Below are positions 25,225 through 34,055 of a stretch of 64,000 nucleotides of DNA, one piece after another. The stretch spans positions 81,234 through 145,233 of the forward strand of contig NZ_AOLQ01000021.1 of assembly GCF_000337775.1 (NCBI RefSeq). Direction: 5' to 3'. The notes below the pieces were generated by a model that saw nothing but the letters and a program-made list of their open reading frames with translations, searched no databases and was not told the DNA's origin. The first letter of the stretch is position 1; the number at the start of each line of letters is the position of its first letter. The stretch is from Haloarcula vallismortis ATCC 29715. Its GTDB lineage: Archaea; Halobacteriota; Halobacteria; Halobacteriales; Haloarculaceae. The position numbers and the translations under genes were made by a program.

Positions 25225-26502
25225 ATGACGACGCCTATCTCTGAGCGACTTGACGACCTCGACGAGGCTCGCGATTCCGGGCGCCGAAAGATGGACTGGG
25301 CCATCCAGCATATGCCCATCTGCGGCGCGCTCCGCGAGCAGTTCGAGGCCGACCAGCCCTTCGACGGCGAGCGAATCGGCATGGCGATGCACGTCGAAGC
25401 CAAGACCGCCGTCCTCACGGAAATCCTCGCGGCCGGCGGCGCGGAAGTCGCCATCACCGGCTGTAATCCGCTCTCGACACACGACGACGTGAGCGCCGCC
25501 CTCGACGCTGTCGACGGTGTCACCTCCTACGCCGAGCGTGGCGTCGACGATGAGGAGTACTACGCGGCCATCGAGGCCGTCATCGACCACGAGCCGACCA
25601 TCACTGTCGACGACGGGATGGACCTCGTTGCGGCCATCCACGAGGACTACCCAGAACTCATCGACACCATCATCGGTGGGGCAGAGGAGACGACGACCGG
25701 CGTCCACCGCCTGCGCGCCATGGACGAGGACGGCGAACTCGACTACCCCGTGTTCGCGGTCAACGACACGCCGATGAAGCGCCTGTTCGACAACGTCCAT
25801 GGCACCGGCGAGTCCTCGCTGGCCTCGATTGCGATGACGACGAACCTCTCGTGGGCCGGCAAGACTGTCGTCGTCTCCGGCTACGGTGACTGCGGCAAGG
25901 GTGTCGCGAAGAAAGCCAGCGGCCAGAACGCAGACGTGATCGTCACTGAAGTCGAACCCCGCCGTGCACTCGAAGCGCACATGGAGGGCTACGAGGTCAA
26001 GCCGATGGCCGAAGCCGCCGCCGAGGGCGACGTGTTCATCACGACCACCGGCAATCGCGATGTCATCGTCGAAGAGCACTTCGAGACGATGCAGGACGGC
26101 GTCCTGCTCGCCAACGCTGGTCACTTCGACGTGGAGGTCGACCTCGACGCGCTGTCGGACCTCGCCGTCGACACCTACGCGGCCCGTGACGGCGTCCAGA
26201 CCTACGAGATGGCTGACGGTCGCCGCCTGAACGTGCTGGCCGAGGGCCGTCTGGTCAATCTCGCGACGCCCATCGCACTGGGCCACCCCGTCGAGGTGAT
26301 GGACCAGAGCTTCGGCGTGCAGGCGGTCTGTGTCCGCGAACTGGTCGAAAACGGCGACGACTACGAGGCCGGTGTGCACGCTGTCCCGGACCGGCTCGAC
26401 AAGGAAGTCGCGGAAATCAAACTCGACGCCGAAGGCGTTGACTTCGACTCCCTGACTGACACTCAGGCCGAGTATATGGACTCCTGGCAGCACGGGACGT
26501 AG
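25225..26502 (+). CDS. ahcY: S-adenosylhomocysteine hydrolase
   Basis: The 425-residue protein has the expected landmarks: MPICGALREQFEADQPFDG, ITGCNPLSTHDDV, NDTPMKRLFDNVHGTGES, the NAD-binding SGYGDCGKGVAKKASGQ, and the C-terminal helix DKEVAEIKLDAEG. It hydrolyses SAH to adenosine and homocysteine, relieving inhibition of methyltransferases. The gene is 44 bases from the secreted acidic protein and lies within 1.2 kb of a probable SAH deaminase. Length and motifs are typical, and no residue expected for NAD binding is missing as far as I can see. Confidence 0.97.
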   Translation: MTTPISERLDDLDEARDSGRRKMDWAIQHMPICGALREQFEADQPFDGERIGMAMHVEAKTAVLTEILAAGGAEVAITGCNPLSTHDDVSAALDAVDGVTSYAERGVDDEEYYAAIEAVIDHEPTITVDDGMDLVAAIHEDYPELIDTIIGGAEETTTGVHRLRAMDEDGELDYPVFAVNDTPMKRLFDNVHGTGESSLASIAMTTNLSWAGKTVVVSGYGDCGKGVAKKASGQNADVIVTEVEPRRALEAHMEGYEVKPMAEAAAEGDVFITTTGNRDVIVEEHFETMQDGVLLANAGHFDVEVDLDALSDLAVDTYAARDGVQTYEMADGRRLNVLAEGRLVNLATPIALGHPVEVMDQSFGVQAVCVRELVENGDDYEAGVHAVPDRLDKEVAEIKLDAEGVDFDSLTDTQAEYMDSWQHGT

Positions 26503-26826
26503 GGAGACTCCGAGCGGAGCGAGGGTCTCCAAACTGCGAGCGGCGAAGCCGCGACGTAGGGCGGGGCGCGACCGCAGGGAGCGGCCCGCCAGACGCGCAG
26601 CGGTGACCGAAGGGAACCGCGAGCAGTAGCGAGGCCAACCGCAGCGAAGAACCTCGAACCGGAACGGGGAGCGAAGCGACCCGCGGAGGATACAGAGTCA
26701 GTCTCGAACGAGGACACCTCTCAGACCGCTGGTCACTGCGACTTTTTGAGCCGCGCTGTGGCGACTCTCCCCAGCTCCAGCACTGGCTGCCGCCACGATG
26801 ATTACCGTCGGCGCTGACGTCTGCAT
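26503..26826. other. GC-rich hairpin-dense spacer after ahcY
   Basis: From 26503 to about 26700 the sequence is almost wholly G, C and A, with repeated GCGAGC/GAGCGAAGCGA words. The first element, GGAGAC (26503-26508) with GTCTCC (26525-26530), encloses a second stem CTCCG-AG-CGGAG. A further stem CGGC-GAA-GCCG lies at 26541-26551. It probably acts as a terminator region for ahcY, but its length and composition are unusual. The ORFs drawn across it have the shadow composition of Arg, Ser and Pro. Confidence 0.5.
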
Positions 26827-27282
26827 ATGGCTGTCCACGAGACCGCTCAGGTCGAGAATACGACGCTGGGCACTGCCGAGGTTCGAGAATACGTGACAAT
26901 CCACGACGCCGACATAGCTGATGGCGTCCAAATTTATGAGGGAGCCTCGATCAAAAAGGCGACCATCCACGGACCGACCGATATCAATGCAAACGTATAC
27001 GTCGAGAACGCGACGCTTGGCGAGTCCGTTCAGGTCGGGCCCAACGCCTCCATCGTCGGCGTAACCCACGACCTCTCTGACACGGGCATGGAGTTCCGGA
27101 ACGACACGTTCGACGAGATAGCTATCGAGAACGGGGCTTTCGTCGGCGCTAACGCGGTGGTCCTTCCGGGCGTCACGGTCGGGGAAAACGCTGTCATCGG
27201 GGCCGGAACTACTGTAACCGAGGACGTCCCTGCCGAGACCGTGGTCCGGAGCGCCACGGAAACGGTACGGCGCTCTCTCTGA
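26827..27282 (+). CDS. Hexapeptide-repeat (left-handed beta-helix) protein, carbonic anhydrase/acyltransferase-like
   Basis: The 151-residue protein shows the hexapeptide pattern through its length: AEVREYVTIHDADIADGVQI, INANVYVENATLGESVQVGP, NGAFVGANAVVLPGVTVG, ENAVIGAGTTVTEDVPAETV. This spacing of small hydrophobics every six residues forms a left-handed parallel beta-helix, as in sugar O-acetyltransferases and gamma-class carbonic anhydrases. The three histidines of a true gamma carbonic anhydrase are not clearly present, so acyltransferase-like is the safer call. The substrate is unknown. It is a single gene after the GC-rich spacer. Confidence 0.8.
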   Translation: MAVHETAQVENTTLGTAEVREYVTIHDADIADGVQIYEGASIKKATIHGPTDINANVYVENATLGESVQVGPNASIVGVTHDLSDTGMEFRNDTFDEIAIENGAFVGANAVVLPGVTVGENAVIGAGTTVTEDVPAETVVRSATETVRRSL

Positions 27283-27326
27283 GACTGGCACAGAACATCG
27301 GCCTCCACTTCCTAGCAAACGGGTTG

Positions 27327-27353
27327 CCCACCGCGACCGATCGGCTGGGTGGG
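27327..27353 (+). terminator. Possible hairpin terminator
   Basis: The inverted repeat CCCACC (27327-27332) and GGTGGG (27348-27353) surrounds the palindrome CCGATCGG. It lies between the hexapeptide gene and the convergent small gene at 27419-27571. The T-run after it is weak, so the call is tentative. Confidence 0.35.
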
Positions 27354-27418
27354 GTTACTCACTCCATACAGACACAAAACCGCCCGCTTCGCTGGTGTCG
27401 CCGATACGTCGACCGGTC

Positions 27419-27571
27419 CTACTCAGTTACGTCGACGAAGAGTGTCGACTGAATCCACGCAGACGGATTTTCAGGGTCGCCGATGTGGGCGACCGTATCC
27501 ACGCCGACGTCGTACTCTTCGAATGTCGCTCTGATGCCCTCTTGTGAATCGGTATCGTGTTCGTGCGTCAT
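27419..27571 (-). CDS. Small haloarchaeal protein (50 aa), DUF7331-like
   Basis: The reverse strand reads MTHEHDTDSQEGIRATFEEY, then DVGVDTVAHIGDPENPSAWI and QSTLFVDVTE. The middle and end (D-P-E-N-P-S-A-W-I-Q-S) match a recurring pattern in very small haloarchaeal proteins that I associate with DUF7331, though the family name is from memory. It is acidic and soluble. The gene is below the cut-off of most ORF finders but codon use supports it. Function is unknown. Confidence 0.65.
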   Translation of the reverse strand: MTHEHDTDSQEGIRATFEEYDVGVDTVAHIGDPENPSAWIQSTLFVDVTE

Positions 27572-27860
27572 CGGTGTGCTCCGTGTCTCGTCTGGCAGTT
27601 ACCTCGTCGGATGACTGCACTGGTCCAGTTCCCCGACCGGACCGAGTGCAGTTGCCGACCCGCGTCCTTACCACACTTTGTCAGTAGGGGGTTGCAGGTA
27701 TCCGCTTGTCTACTAGCTGTATTCACTCGCCGCCGGTCCGACTCTATGTATATAGCCCCACAACATGGTCGCCCCGTCCCACGGACTGACTGTCGGGAAT
27801 CCAACACCGACCGTCCCGGTGACGGCAATTTTATTCGCTCCCGTCCGAAAGGTGGTGGCA
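27572..27860. other. Intergenic region with an inverted repeat and the priL promoter
   Basis: An imperfect inverted repeat, TGCACTGGTCC (27616-27626) and GGACCGAGTGCA (27639-27650), lies 70 bases from the small gene at 27419-27571. A TATA-like TTTTATT (27829-27835) lies about 30 bases before the priL ATG, so that mRNA is probably leaderless. A second TATA-like site (TGTATATAG near 27748) has no clear gene. No other ORF is convincing. Confidence 0.45.
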
Positions 27861-28937
27861 ATGGAACCGCTCCACGCTCGCTACCCCTTTCTGGCGCGGT
27901 CGCGGGACGCTGTCGAAGCCGCGGCGGTAGATCTGGGCGAAATCGTCGCCACGGACGAGACGGTCACAGCGCGCGCGCTGGAGCGGGTCGAATCGGCAAT
28001 CACGGACGGCACCATCGGGGAGCCACACCGGCGGACCCGCGTCGAACTGCTTTCGTACCCGGTCGCTCGCGTACTGGTGTCGCTCGTCGACGTCCACATC
28101 TGCACCCGGAAGTACGCGCAGGCGGAGGCCGAGGCGGCCTACGACCGGTTCACTGCGGAGTTCGAGACGACGACGGAGCTGAAATCGACCCAGCGCGAGA
28201 CGCTCGACCGCACGGAACTGCTTGCGGAGTTCGACCTCGCAAGCGCGGTCAGGGAGACGGGCGACCGCTACCACGTCGAGGTCGGGGCGTACCTCGACCT
28301 GGCAGCCGACCAGCGGGGCGATTCCTGGCGGCTGGTCAATCGGCCACTGACAGACGGCGAAGTCAGGGTCACCGCCGAGGAACTGAACGTTCTGTTGAAA
28401 CAGGCGATTCGCCATCGGGTCACCGATGGGCTGCCGTTCAACGTTCCCGACGCTATCGCCGACGAACTGACCGAAGAGGTCGACCGGTTAGAGGAAGTCC
28501 TCTCGGAACTGGAACTCACCCGCGAGATCGACACCGTCGTCCCGGAGCTGTTCCCGCCGTGCATGAAGTCGCTGCTCGACCAGGTCCAGAAGGGCGAGCA
28601 CCTCGAACATCACTCCCGGTTTGCGATTGCGACCTTCCTCGTCGGCATCGGGATGACGACGGACGAGATTGTCGACCTGTTTCAGGTCAACCCCGGATTC
28701 GGCGAGGAAGCCACCCGGTATCAGGTCGACCATATCCGTGGGGACACCAGCCCGACGGAGTACTCGACCCCGGCGTGTTCGACCATGCAGTCCTACGGCG
28801 ACTGTGTCAACATGGACGACCTCTGTGAGGCTATTTCACATCCGATGGGGTACTACGAGCAGAAGTTAGACGACACCGACGAGGAGGAACTGGTCGACTG
28901 GCGCGAGGACGAGGGCGACGAAGAGGCCGACGCCTAG
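27861..28937 (+). CDS. priL: DNA primase large subunit
   Basis: The 358-residue protein starts MEPLHARYPFLARSRDAVEA. Its C-terminal half contains four cysteines, C234 (FPPCMKSLL), C306 (TPACSTMQ), C315 (GDCVN) and C322 (DLCEAISHP), the set that ligates the 4Fe-4S cluster of PriL. With PriS it makes RNA primers for replication. It is divergent from nothing upstream and convergent with a small membrane gene whose stop overlaps its own by 4 bases. Length is typical. Confidence 0.96.
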   Translation: MEPLHARYPFLARSRDAVEAAAVDLGEIVATDETVTARALERVESAITDGTIGEPHRRTRVELLSYPVARVLVSLVDVHICTRKYAQAEAEAAYDRFTAEFETTTELKSTQRETLDRTELLAEFDLASAVRETGDRYHVEVGAYLDLAADQRGDSWRLVNRPLTDGEVRVTAEELNVLLKQAIRHRVTDGLPFNVPDAIADELTEEVDRLEEVLSELELTREIDTVVPELFPPCMKSLLDQVQKGEHLEHHSRFAIATFLVGIGMTTDEIVDLFQVNPGFGEEATRYQVDHIRGDTSPTEYSTPACSTMQSYGDCVNMDDLCEAISHPMGYYEQKLDDTDEEELVDWREDEGDEEADA

Positions 28938-29143
28938 AACTGCTGGCGTTCCAGCCAGAGGCCAGCAGCGGTCATAAACACGACGAACAGCCCGATTGCG
29001 CCGATGAGTGCGTAGCCGCCCGTTGGCTCTACGGTTGACCCATCAAGGTACATCTGTGAGGCCGTAACAGTTGCACCGACGAACAGCACGACGGCGACCG
29101 CCGAAATGACGATTTGCAGGAGCGTCTCCCGCTCGATATCCAT
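28934..29143 (-). CDS. Two-helix membrane protein (69 aa)
   Basis: The ATG at 29143 starts MDIERETLLQIVISAVAVVL, then a short polar loop and GGYALIGAIGLFVVFMTAAG. Two membrane helices are predicted with a short charged N-terminus and C-terminus (LWLERQQF). The upstream part of the longer ORF reads through basic, cysteine-containing sequence and is not protein-like. Its stop overlaps the priL stop. Function is unknown. Confidence 0.68.
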   Translation of the reverse strand: MDIERETLLQIVISAVAVVLFVGATVTASQMYLDGSTVEPTGGYALIGAIGLFVVFMTAAGLWLERQQF

Positions 29144-29272
29144 GCTCTGCGATTTCACAGGGCTGGCAAAAAGGGTATCGAAGCGCCGGAGCCCGCTGGC
29201 CGAGCAATTTAGGCCTGTGTAGCACCTACGTTTCAACTGGACGCATTGGAAAATACAGCCGCGTCCGCACCT

Positions 29273-29920
29273 ATGACGATCATCGAGTCAGCAGCCGACC
29301 GGCAGAGTACCGCACTTGCACCGGACCTCCGTTCCCTTCCGGACCGGGCCGCCCGCGCCTGGACCGAGCGCATGGCCGTCCGTCCACGAGCGGGAAGCAC
29401 GTACGCTGTGACGACGGAGAGCGACAGTACGTACCTCGTCGACATCGCACAGCACGCCTGTTCCTGTCCCGACAACCGCATCCGCGGCGAGCACTGCAAA
29501 CACCTCCGGCGAGTCGCCCTCGAAATCACCGCACGTCGGGTCGCACCGCCCGGCAAGGAACGGGCGGTCTGTGACGCCTGTGGAACCGTCACCTTCGTCG
29601 CCGCGGACGCGGGAACGCCACATCTCTGTGGCAACTGCCGGCTGGAGACCGGCGACATAGTACGGGACTGCGAGACTGACGACAGGCTCGTCGTTACCGA
29701 TGTGACAGAGACGCTGGCGGACGACTGGACCGTCGAGGCGACAGACGAGACAGTCGCCGACTACGACACCAACGACGGCTACCCGCCCGACGACCTGGTG
29801 GTGCTTGCGACTTATCTCTCGGACGCCGTCGGCGCAACCAAGCCGCGAGAATACGCCTTTCCCCTGTCACGGCTTCGCCGCGTCGAGGATGCCGAACTCG
29901 TCGGCGGCGGGAGCCAGTAA
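29273..29920 (+). CDS. SWIM zinc-finger protein with second zinc ribbon
   Basis: The 215-residue protein contains a SWIM motif, ACSCPDNRIRGEHCKHLRR (C63, C65, C75, H77), which binds zinc and mediates DNA or protein contacts. A second four-cysteine pair follows (C100/C103 and C119/C122). The ATG at 29273 is chosen; a TTG nine codons earlier is possible. SWIM proteins occur with recombinases in archaea and eukaryotes, and the gene sits between priL and hjc, suggesting a DNA transaction role, but the partner is not known. Confidence 0.8.
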   Translation: MTIIESAADRQSTALAPDLRSLPDRAARAWTERMAVRPRAGSTYAVTTESDSTYLVDIAQHACSCPDNRIRGEHCKHLRRVALEITARRVAPPGKERAVCDACGTVTFVAADAGTPHLCGNCRLETGDIVRDCETDDRLVVTDVTETLADDWTVEATDETVADYDTNDGYPPDDLVVLATYLSDAVGATKPREYAFPLSRLRRVEDAELVGGGSQ

Positions 29921-29938
29921 TCGAGCGCCCGCAAACCG

Positions 29939-30457
29939 CTACTCCAGCATCGCCGCGGCGTCCTCCTTGTCGAGGTCGCCGCGCTCGAAGGCCGACAGCA
30001 CGTCCAGCACGCTCTGGTCGGGGCCGTCGTCGCCCACCTCGTCCAGCGTGACCTTCTTGGAGTTTCCCACGAACTCATCGAAATCAGTGCCGTCGGAGAG
30101 CGCCTTCTCCTTTTTGACGCGGTAGTTGCCGCCGTCGGTCGTGTGGAGGTCCGCCGGGTGGAAGAAATACCAGTCCTCGCGGTCGAACCGGACGCCGATA
30201 CGCGGCTTCGCGCCGAAGTTCCGGGCGAAGAAGAGTAGTGCCTCGACTTCTTCGCCGGTGAGATAGATCGGGTCGCCGGCGCTGGATTTCGCCTCGATAG
30301 CGTAGAACGTCTCGCCGTCGCCCGAGAGCACGTCCGGCAGTTCCCGCTCGGTCGCGCTGCCGCTGGCCGGCGCGCGCATCACCGCAAAGCCCGCCTCGTC
30401 GAGTGCGTTGACCAGTTCGCGCTCGCGGCGGTCGCCCTTCGCGTTCGAGTTTGCCAT
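29939..30457 (-). CDS. hjc: Holliday junction resolvase
   Basis: The 172-residue protein begins [20 protein letters not shown] and has the archaeal Hjc nuclease core: [20 protein letters not shown], then D42, E55 and K57 (ELPDVL, AIEAKSS), the PD-(D/E)XK catalytic set. It cuts four-way DNA junctions symmetrically during recombination. The protein is about 40-50 residues longer at the C-terminus than a minimal Hjc, with an acidic helix-rich end. It is convergent with the SWIM gene and lies near priL and pcnA. Confidence 0.95.
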   Translation of the reverse strand: MANSNAKGDRRERELVNALDEAGFAVMRAPASGSATERELPDVLSGDGETFYAIEAKSSAGDPIYLTGEEVEALLFFARNFGAKPRIGVRFDREDWYFFHPADLHTTDGGNYRVKKEKALSDGTDFDEFVGNSKKVTLDEVGDDGPDQSVLDVLSAFERGDLDKEDAAAMLE

Positions 30458-30516
30458 TAGCAGGACGTGGAGCGACGAGGGTAAAACCGTTCAGATACGC
30501 TCGAACCGAGCGGGAG

Positions 30517-31128
30517 TCACTCTTTGATTCGCGACTCCAGTTCCTGAATGACCTCGTCGGTCGTGCCACCGTCGCCCCGAACCGCCTGCGTGTAACGCCT
30601 GTATTCCTTGGGGGACACCTCGACAGTCTTGGTTTCGCCTTTGTGCGAAATCTCAAGCTTCACCGTCCCCTGTGGATTGTTCCGTCGCCGGAAGCTCGCC
30701 ATCGCTGTGAAGACGAACCAGAAGGCCACGCACGTCCCGATGAAGTACGCCATCGTTGTCTCGAACGCCAGCGTCTGTTCACCGACGGTCCAGTTGTAGG
30801 GATACGCCGTTTGAAACAGCCCCACACCGACCAGACAGAGAAACGCGCCAACGCCGACACCGCCCTGCTCCCGACGGCTTGAGGGCAACACGGCGACGAC
30901 GCTCAGGAACATTGCGGGAATGCCAAGGCCGCCCAGCGTCCCGCCGAGCTTCTCGGCAGCGTGGGGCTCAGTTGCGCCGACGACCGCCGACAGCGGGGTC
31001 GTGACGAGCAGTATCGCGACAACCACCGTCAGCGCGCCGACACCCCCCAGGGTCGCACCGGCAACGACACGGCGGGGGTCACGCCCCTCCCAGCGCCGAT
31101 TGCTGTACGCGTCCCCGAGGTTCTCCAT
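30517..31128 (-). CDS. Haloarchaeal membrane protein with four helices
   Basis: The 203-residue protein has hydrophobic segments around VVAGATLGGVGALTVVVAIL, LGIPAMFLSVVAVLP, VGVGAFLCLVGVGLF and FETTMAYFIGTCVAFWFVFT, then a basic cytoplasmic C-terminal domain (FRRRNNPQGTVKLEISHKGE) and a helix with repeated Glu. It resembles a haloarchaeal DUF7139-like family, though the name is from memory. The ATG at 31128 is chosen over one nine codons upstream. Function is unknown. It lies between hjc and a hydrolase gene on the same strand. Confidence 0.72.
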   Translation of the reverse strand: MENLGDAYSNRRWEGRDPRRVVAGATLGGVGALTVVVAILLVTTPLSAVVGATEPHAAEKLGGTLGGLGIPAMFLSVVAVLPSSRREQGGVGVGAFLCLVGVGLFQTAYPYNWTVGEQTLAFETTMAYFIGTCVAFWFVFTAMASFRRRNNPQGTVKLEISHKGETKTVEVSPKEYRRYTQAVRGDGGTTDEVIQELESRIKE

Positions 31129-31164
31129 ACCGGCCTGTTGGCACCCGACCCACAAAACGGTACG

Positions 31165-32061
31165 TCAGACGCGCGTGCGACGCTGTATGGCGGCCAGCGC
31201 GTCGTCGCCGGCGGTCGTCAGCGTGCCCAGATGGTCGCTGTCGACGCGTTCGAGTGAGGCGTCAGGAAGCCGCTGTGCGAGGGCTTTCCCCGTCGATGGC
31301 GCGACGTTGGCATCGTTTTGCCCCTGGAACACCGTCACGGGAACAGACACGTCTTCGAGGGCAAACGGCCATGGCTGTGAGAGAAGTCGCTGCTCGCGGA
31401 TGATTCCGCTCGGCCCGCGTGTCATCGACGTGAGCATATCCGCACGGACAATCCGAGCTACTTCGTCGGCTGCCAGCGCATCCGTCTCCGGTGTCTCCTC
31501 GGCAACGAACCCGACGGCGTAGGACGGGTCTCGACGGAGAGCAAACCACCGCTGCAGGCGAAACAGACGGCCAAGCGCCCATGGTGCGTGTCGGGCCAAT
31601 GCCCCCACGAACTGCTGGACGCGCCCCGTCGAACCGATTGACGGCGGGCCGCTGCCGCCCAGCAGTGCGATTCGCCGTATCTCTGGCAGTCGGTGACAGG
31701 CCAGCGCGAACGGGCCGCCGCCGGAGAAACCGATTGCGCCGGCTTCGTCGACATCGAGATGCGACAGAAGGTGTGTGGCGTCGTCCGGCCAGTCTTCGAG
31801 CGTGACAGAAGCGTCTTTGGAGTTCCCGATACCCGGCCGGTCCGGGGCGATGAGGTGTACGTCGCGTTCGCGGGCCGGTGTGGCAAGCAGCCGTGCAGCG
31901 ACGTGTGACCCGGGGGTGCCGTGACAGAAGAGGACCGGATAGCCGTCGGTGTCGCCGTAGGTAGCGTACGCCAGCCGCCGGCCGTCTGGGAGCGCAAGCG
32001 TCTCCGTCTCGGAGTCGTCAGGCAGCCAGTCAGTGGCTGGGATTGGCGGCACGGACGGCAT
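31165..32061 (-). CDS. Alpha/beta hydrolase
   Basis: The 298-residue protein has the oxyanion segment FCHGTPGSHVAARLL, the nucleophile elbow GFSGGGPFAL with Ser113, an acid residue in FQGQNDANVAP and the histidine in DSDHLGTL, so the triad is complete. It hydrolyses an ester, thioester or lactone of unknown kind. It is immediately upstream of pcnA on the same strand (6 bases between stop of pcnA side and its own start), but this is probably a historical arrangement rather than a functional one. Confidence 0.85.
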   Translation of the reverse strand: MPSVPPIPATDWLPDDSETETLALPDGRRLAYATYGDTDGYPVLFCHGTPGSHVAARLLATPARERDVHLIAPDRPGIGNSKDASVTLEDWPDDATHLLSHLDVDEAGAIGFSGGGPFALACHRLPEIRRIALLGGSGPPSIGSTGRVQQFVGALARHAPWALGRLFRLQRWFALRRDPSYAVGFVAEETPETDALAADEVARIVRADMLTSMTRGPSGIIREQRLLSQPWPFALEDVSVPVTVFQGQNDANVAPSTGKALAQRLPDASLERVDSDHLGTLTTAGDDALAAIQRRTRV

Positions 32062-32067
32062 TCGACG

Positions 32068-32811
32068 TTATTCGCTCTGGATGCGCGGCGCGAGCATGTA
32101 GGTGACCCGGCCCTGTCCCTCGGCGAAGCTGAAGTGCATCTTGACCGGGAACTCCTCGCCGAGTTCCATCTCGACCTCGGCGTCTTTGGGGATGGCCTTG
32201 TTCATGTTCTTCAGGTAATCCAGCGAGAACAGCGAGTGGGCGTCTCCGGGGGTGAGGTCGATGAGGTCGTCGCGGGTGAGTTCGAGGTGAACGTCGTCGG
32301 TGTCGCCCTCGGCGTCGACGTAGAACAGCTCCTCGGTCGCGTCGACGCCCAGCGCGATGTGGTCGCTGACCATGTCCGCGGCGGTGACCGACCGGTCGAT
32401 GTCTTTCCCCTCGATGACGATGTTCGCCGAGAGGTCCAGGTCCGGGAGGTCAGGCTCCTGTCGGATGGAGTCGGGGTCGATCAGCGCGAGGGTGTATTCG
32501 AGACCGTCGATAGAGATGTGGAGCTTCCGCGTCTCCTCGTCCAGATCGAGATGGACGAGCTGGCCGGCGTCGGCCATGCCAGCGATGTCTTCGAGGCGGG
32601 AGAGGTTGACGCCGATGAGTCCACCGTCAGTCTCGTAGGACTCGAACGCCGCCGCGTCGAGCCGCAGGTCGACCATTCCAACGTTTGCCGGGTCGACTGC
32701 CCGGATTTCCAGCCCGTCTTCTTCGAGGTGGATCTTGCACTCGTCCACCAGCACGCTCACAGAGTCGAGAGTCGCCTGGAGCGTGTCTGCGCTCACGATG
32801 GCGTTGAACAT
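32068..32811 (-). CDS. pcnA: DNA polymerase sliding clamp (PCNA)
   Basis: The 247-residue protein begins [20 protein letters not shown] and has the PCNA repeated fold: two halves with [16 protein letters not shown], interdomain connector, and a C-terminal MLAPRIQSE. It trims on DNA and tethers polymerases, ligase, Fen1 and Hel308 through PIP peptides. The ATG at 32811 is the usual start; the ORF extends 14 codons upstream without support. It forms a local group with priL and hjc, and the Hel308 at 54 kb ends with a PIP-like peptide. Confidence 0.97.
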   Translation of the reverse strand: MFNAIVSADTLQATLDSVSVLVDECKIHLEEDGLEIRAVDPANVGMVDLRLDAAAFESYETDGGLIGVNLSRLEDIAGMADAGQLVHLDLDEETRKLHISIDGLEYTLALIDPDSIRQEPDLPDLDLSANIVIEGKDIDRSVTAADMVSDHIALGVDATEELFYVDAEGDTDDVHLELTRDDLIDLTPGDAHSLFSLDYLKNMNKAIPKDAEVEMELGEEFPVKMHFSFAEGQGRVTYMLAPRIQSE

Positions 32812-32964
32812 CTTGAACCGAAGTATGCCCCCATCCATTAAAAAGTCCCTCATTGAAACCGCGTGCGCGCGAGCGACCGCGGGTGGCGTCGGTGAGGACG
32901 ACTAGTACCGTCTACCGAGAAATCGGGACCAAGCGGGCGACGCTCGGTCACTCCGGCGGCGCGG

Positions 32965-34050
32965 TCAGGCCTCCGGTTGGAACACGTCGGGGTTTGCCGA
33001 CCCCTCGCGGTTGATGACTGCCATCATGCCCTTGCGGGCGACCCGGGAGAGTGCGTGGTCGACCAGCTTGATCGGGCCGGGCACCTCGGCGTGAAGCGTC
33101 GCGATGGCACAGGACCCTGGCTTGACCGGCGTCGTCTGGACGAACTTGTTCGGCGGCCCGGCGATAGAGCCCTGCTGCCAGACCTCGTCCCAGACGGAGC
33201 CGATGGGGTGGAAGCTCGAATCGAGGTTCGGGCCGCCGGCCACGAAGTACACGCGGGCGGTGTCGCCGACCGACATGCTCGGCGAGCCGTGGACGTCCGG
33301 CGTGATGGCGTACTTCTCGCCGTTCATCAGGACGTAGGTCGGGTCTTCGGCCGCCATCGCTTCCATGTCGAAGTCGTGGTGCCCCTTCTCGCCGGCGTCG
33401 CCGGTGGTGTACAGCTCGTGCTGGCCGAAGTAGAACTCGTGGTCCACGTCGGGGAGCCCGTCTTTTGGCTCGACGAGTATCATCCCGAACATCCCCGAGG
33501 AGATGTGCATGTCGAGGTTCGGGACGGCACAGTGGTAGATGAACGCGCCGGGGTAGGTGGCCTTGAACCGGAACGTCTTGGTCTGGCCGGGCGTGACCAT
33601 CGACGCCTCAGCACCGCCACCGGGGCCGCGGACGGCGTGGAGGTCGATGTTGTGGGGCATCGAGTTCCCCTCCTCGTTCGTGATGGTGAGTTCGACGGTG
33701 TCGCCCCGGCGGACCCGGATCATCGGGCCGGGAATCTGGTCGCCGAATGTCATGTAGGTGTAGGTGACGCCCGGCTCGATCTCTGCGACCTGCTCTTTGG
33801 TGGTCATCTCCACCGACACGGTCTTTGGCTCCGACCGGTCGATGGGGTCCGGGATTGCGGTCGGGTCTGCGGCGATACGGTCGACGTCGGTCTGCTGTGC
33901 GGCGTTCATAGCTGGCTCCTGTGGGGTCGTCTCCGCTTCGGTCGATTGCCTGTCTGCGCCCGGTGCGCTGGCACAGCCCGCAAGCGCTGCCGTGCCGACG
34001 CCCAGGGCCTCTAACACCCGCCTCCGCGTCGCCGTTGGAATGGTTGACAT
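32965..34050 (-). CDS. nirK: Copper-containing nitrite reductase
   Basis: The 361-residue protein has a Tat signal with lipobox (TATRRRVLEALGVGTAALAG, then Cys26), so it is exported folded and lipid-anchored. Type 1 copper ligands are H133, C174, H182 and M187 (CAVPNLDMHISSGM); type 2 ligands are H138, H173 and probably H332; the catalytic Asp and His match D136 and H281. It reduces nitrite to NO in denitrification. Electron donors such as halocyanin are not adjacent. Expression is likely controlled at the palindrome in its promoter. Tat export would use the tatC genes 2.4 kb away. Confidence 0.95.
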   Translation of the reverse strand: MSTIPTATRRRVLEALGVGTAALAGCASAPGADRQSTEAETTPQEPAMNAAQQTDVDRIAADPTAIPDPIDRSEPKTVSVEMTTKEQVAEIEPGVTYTYMTFGDQIPGPMIRVRRGDTVELTITNEEGNSMPHNIDLHAVRGPGGGAEASMVTPGQTKTFRFKATYPGAFIYHCAVPNLDMHISSGMFGMILVEPKDGLPDVDHEFYFGQHELYTTGDAGEKGHHDFDMEAMAAEDPTYVLMNGEKYAITPDVHGSPSMSVGDTARVYFVAGGPNLDSSFHPIGSVWDEVWQQGSIAGPPNKFVQTTPVKPGSCAIATLHAEVPGPIKLVDHALSRVARKGMMAVINREGSANPDVFQPEA

Positions 34051-34055
34051 CGGAA

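Noticed and set aside
26417..26899. Large reverse-strand ORFs over the GC-rich spacer
   Set aside because: Arg/Ser/Pro-rich shadows of ahcY and the repeat block.
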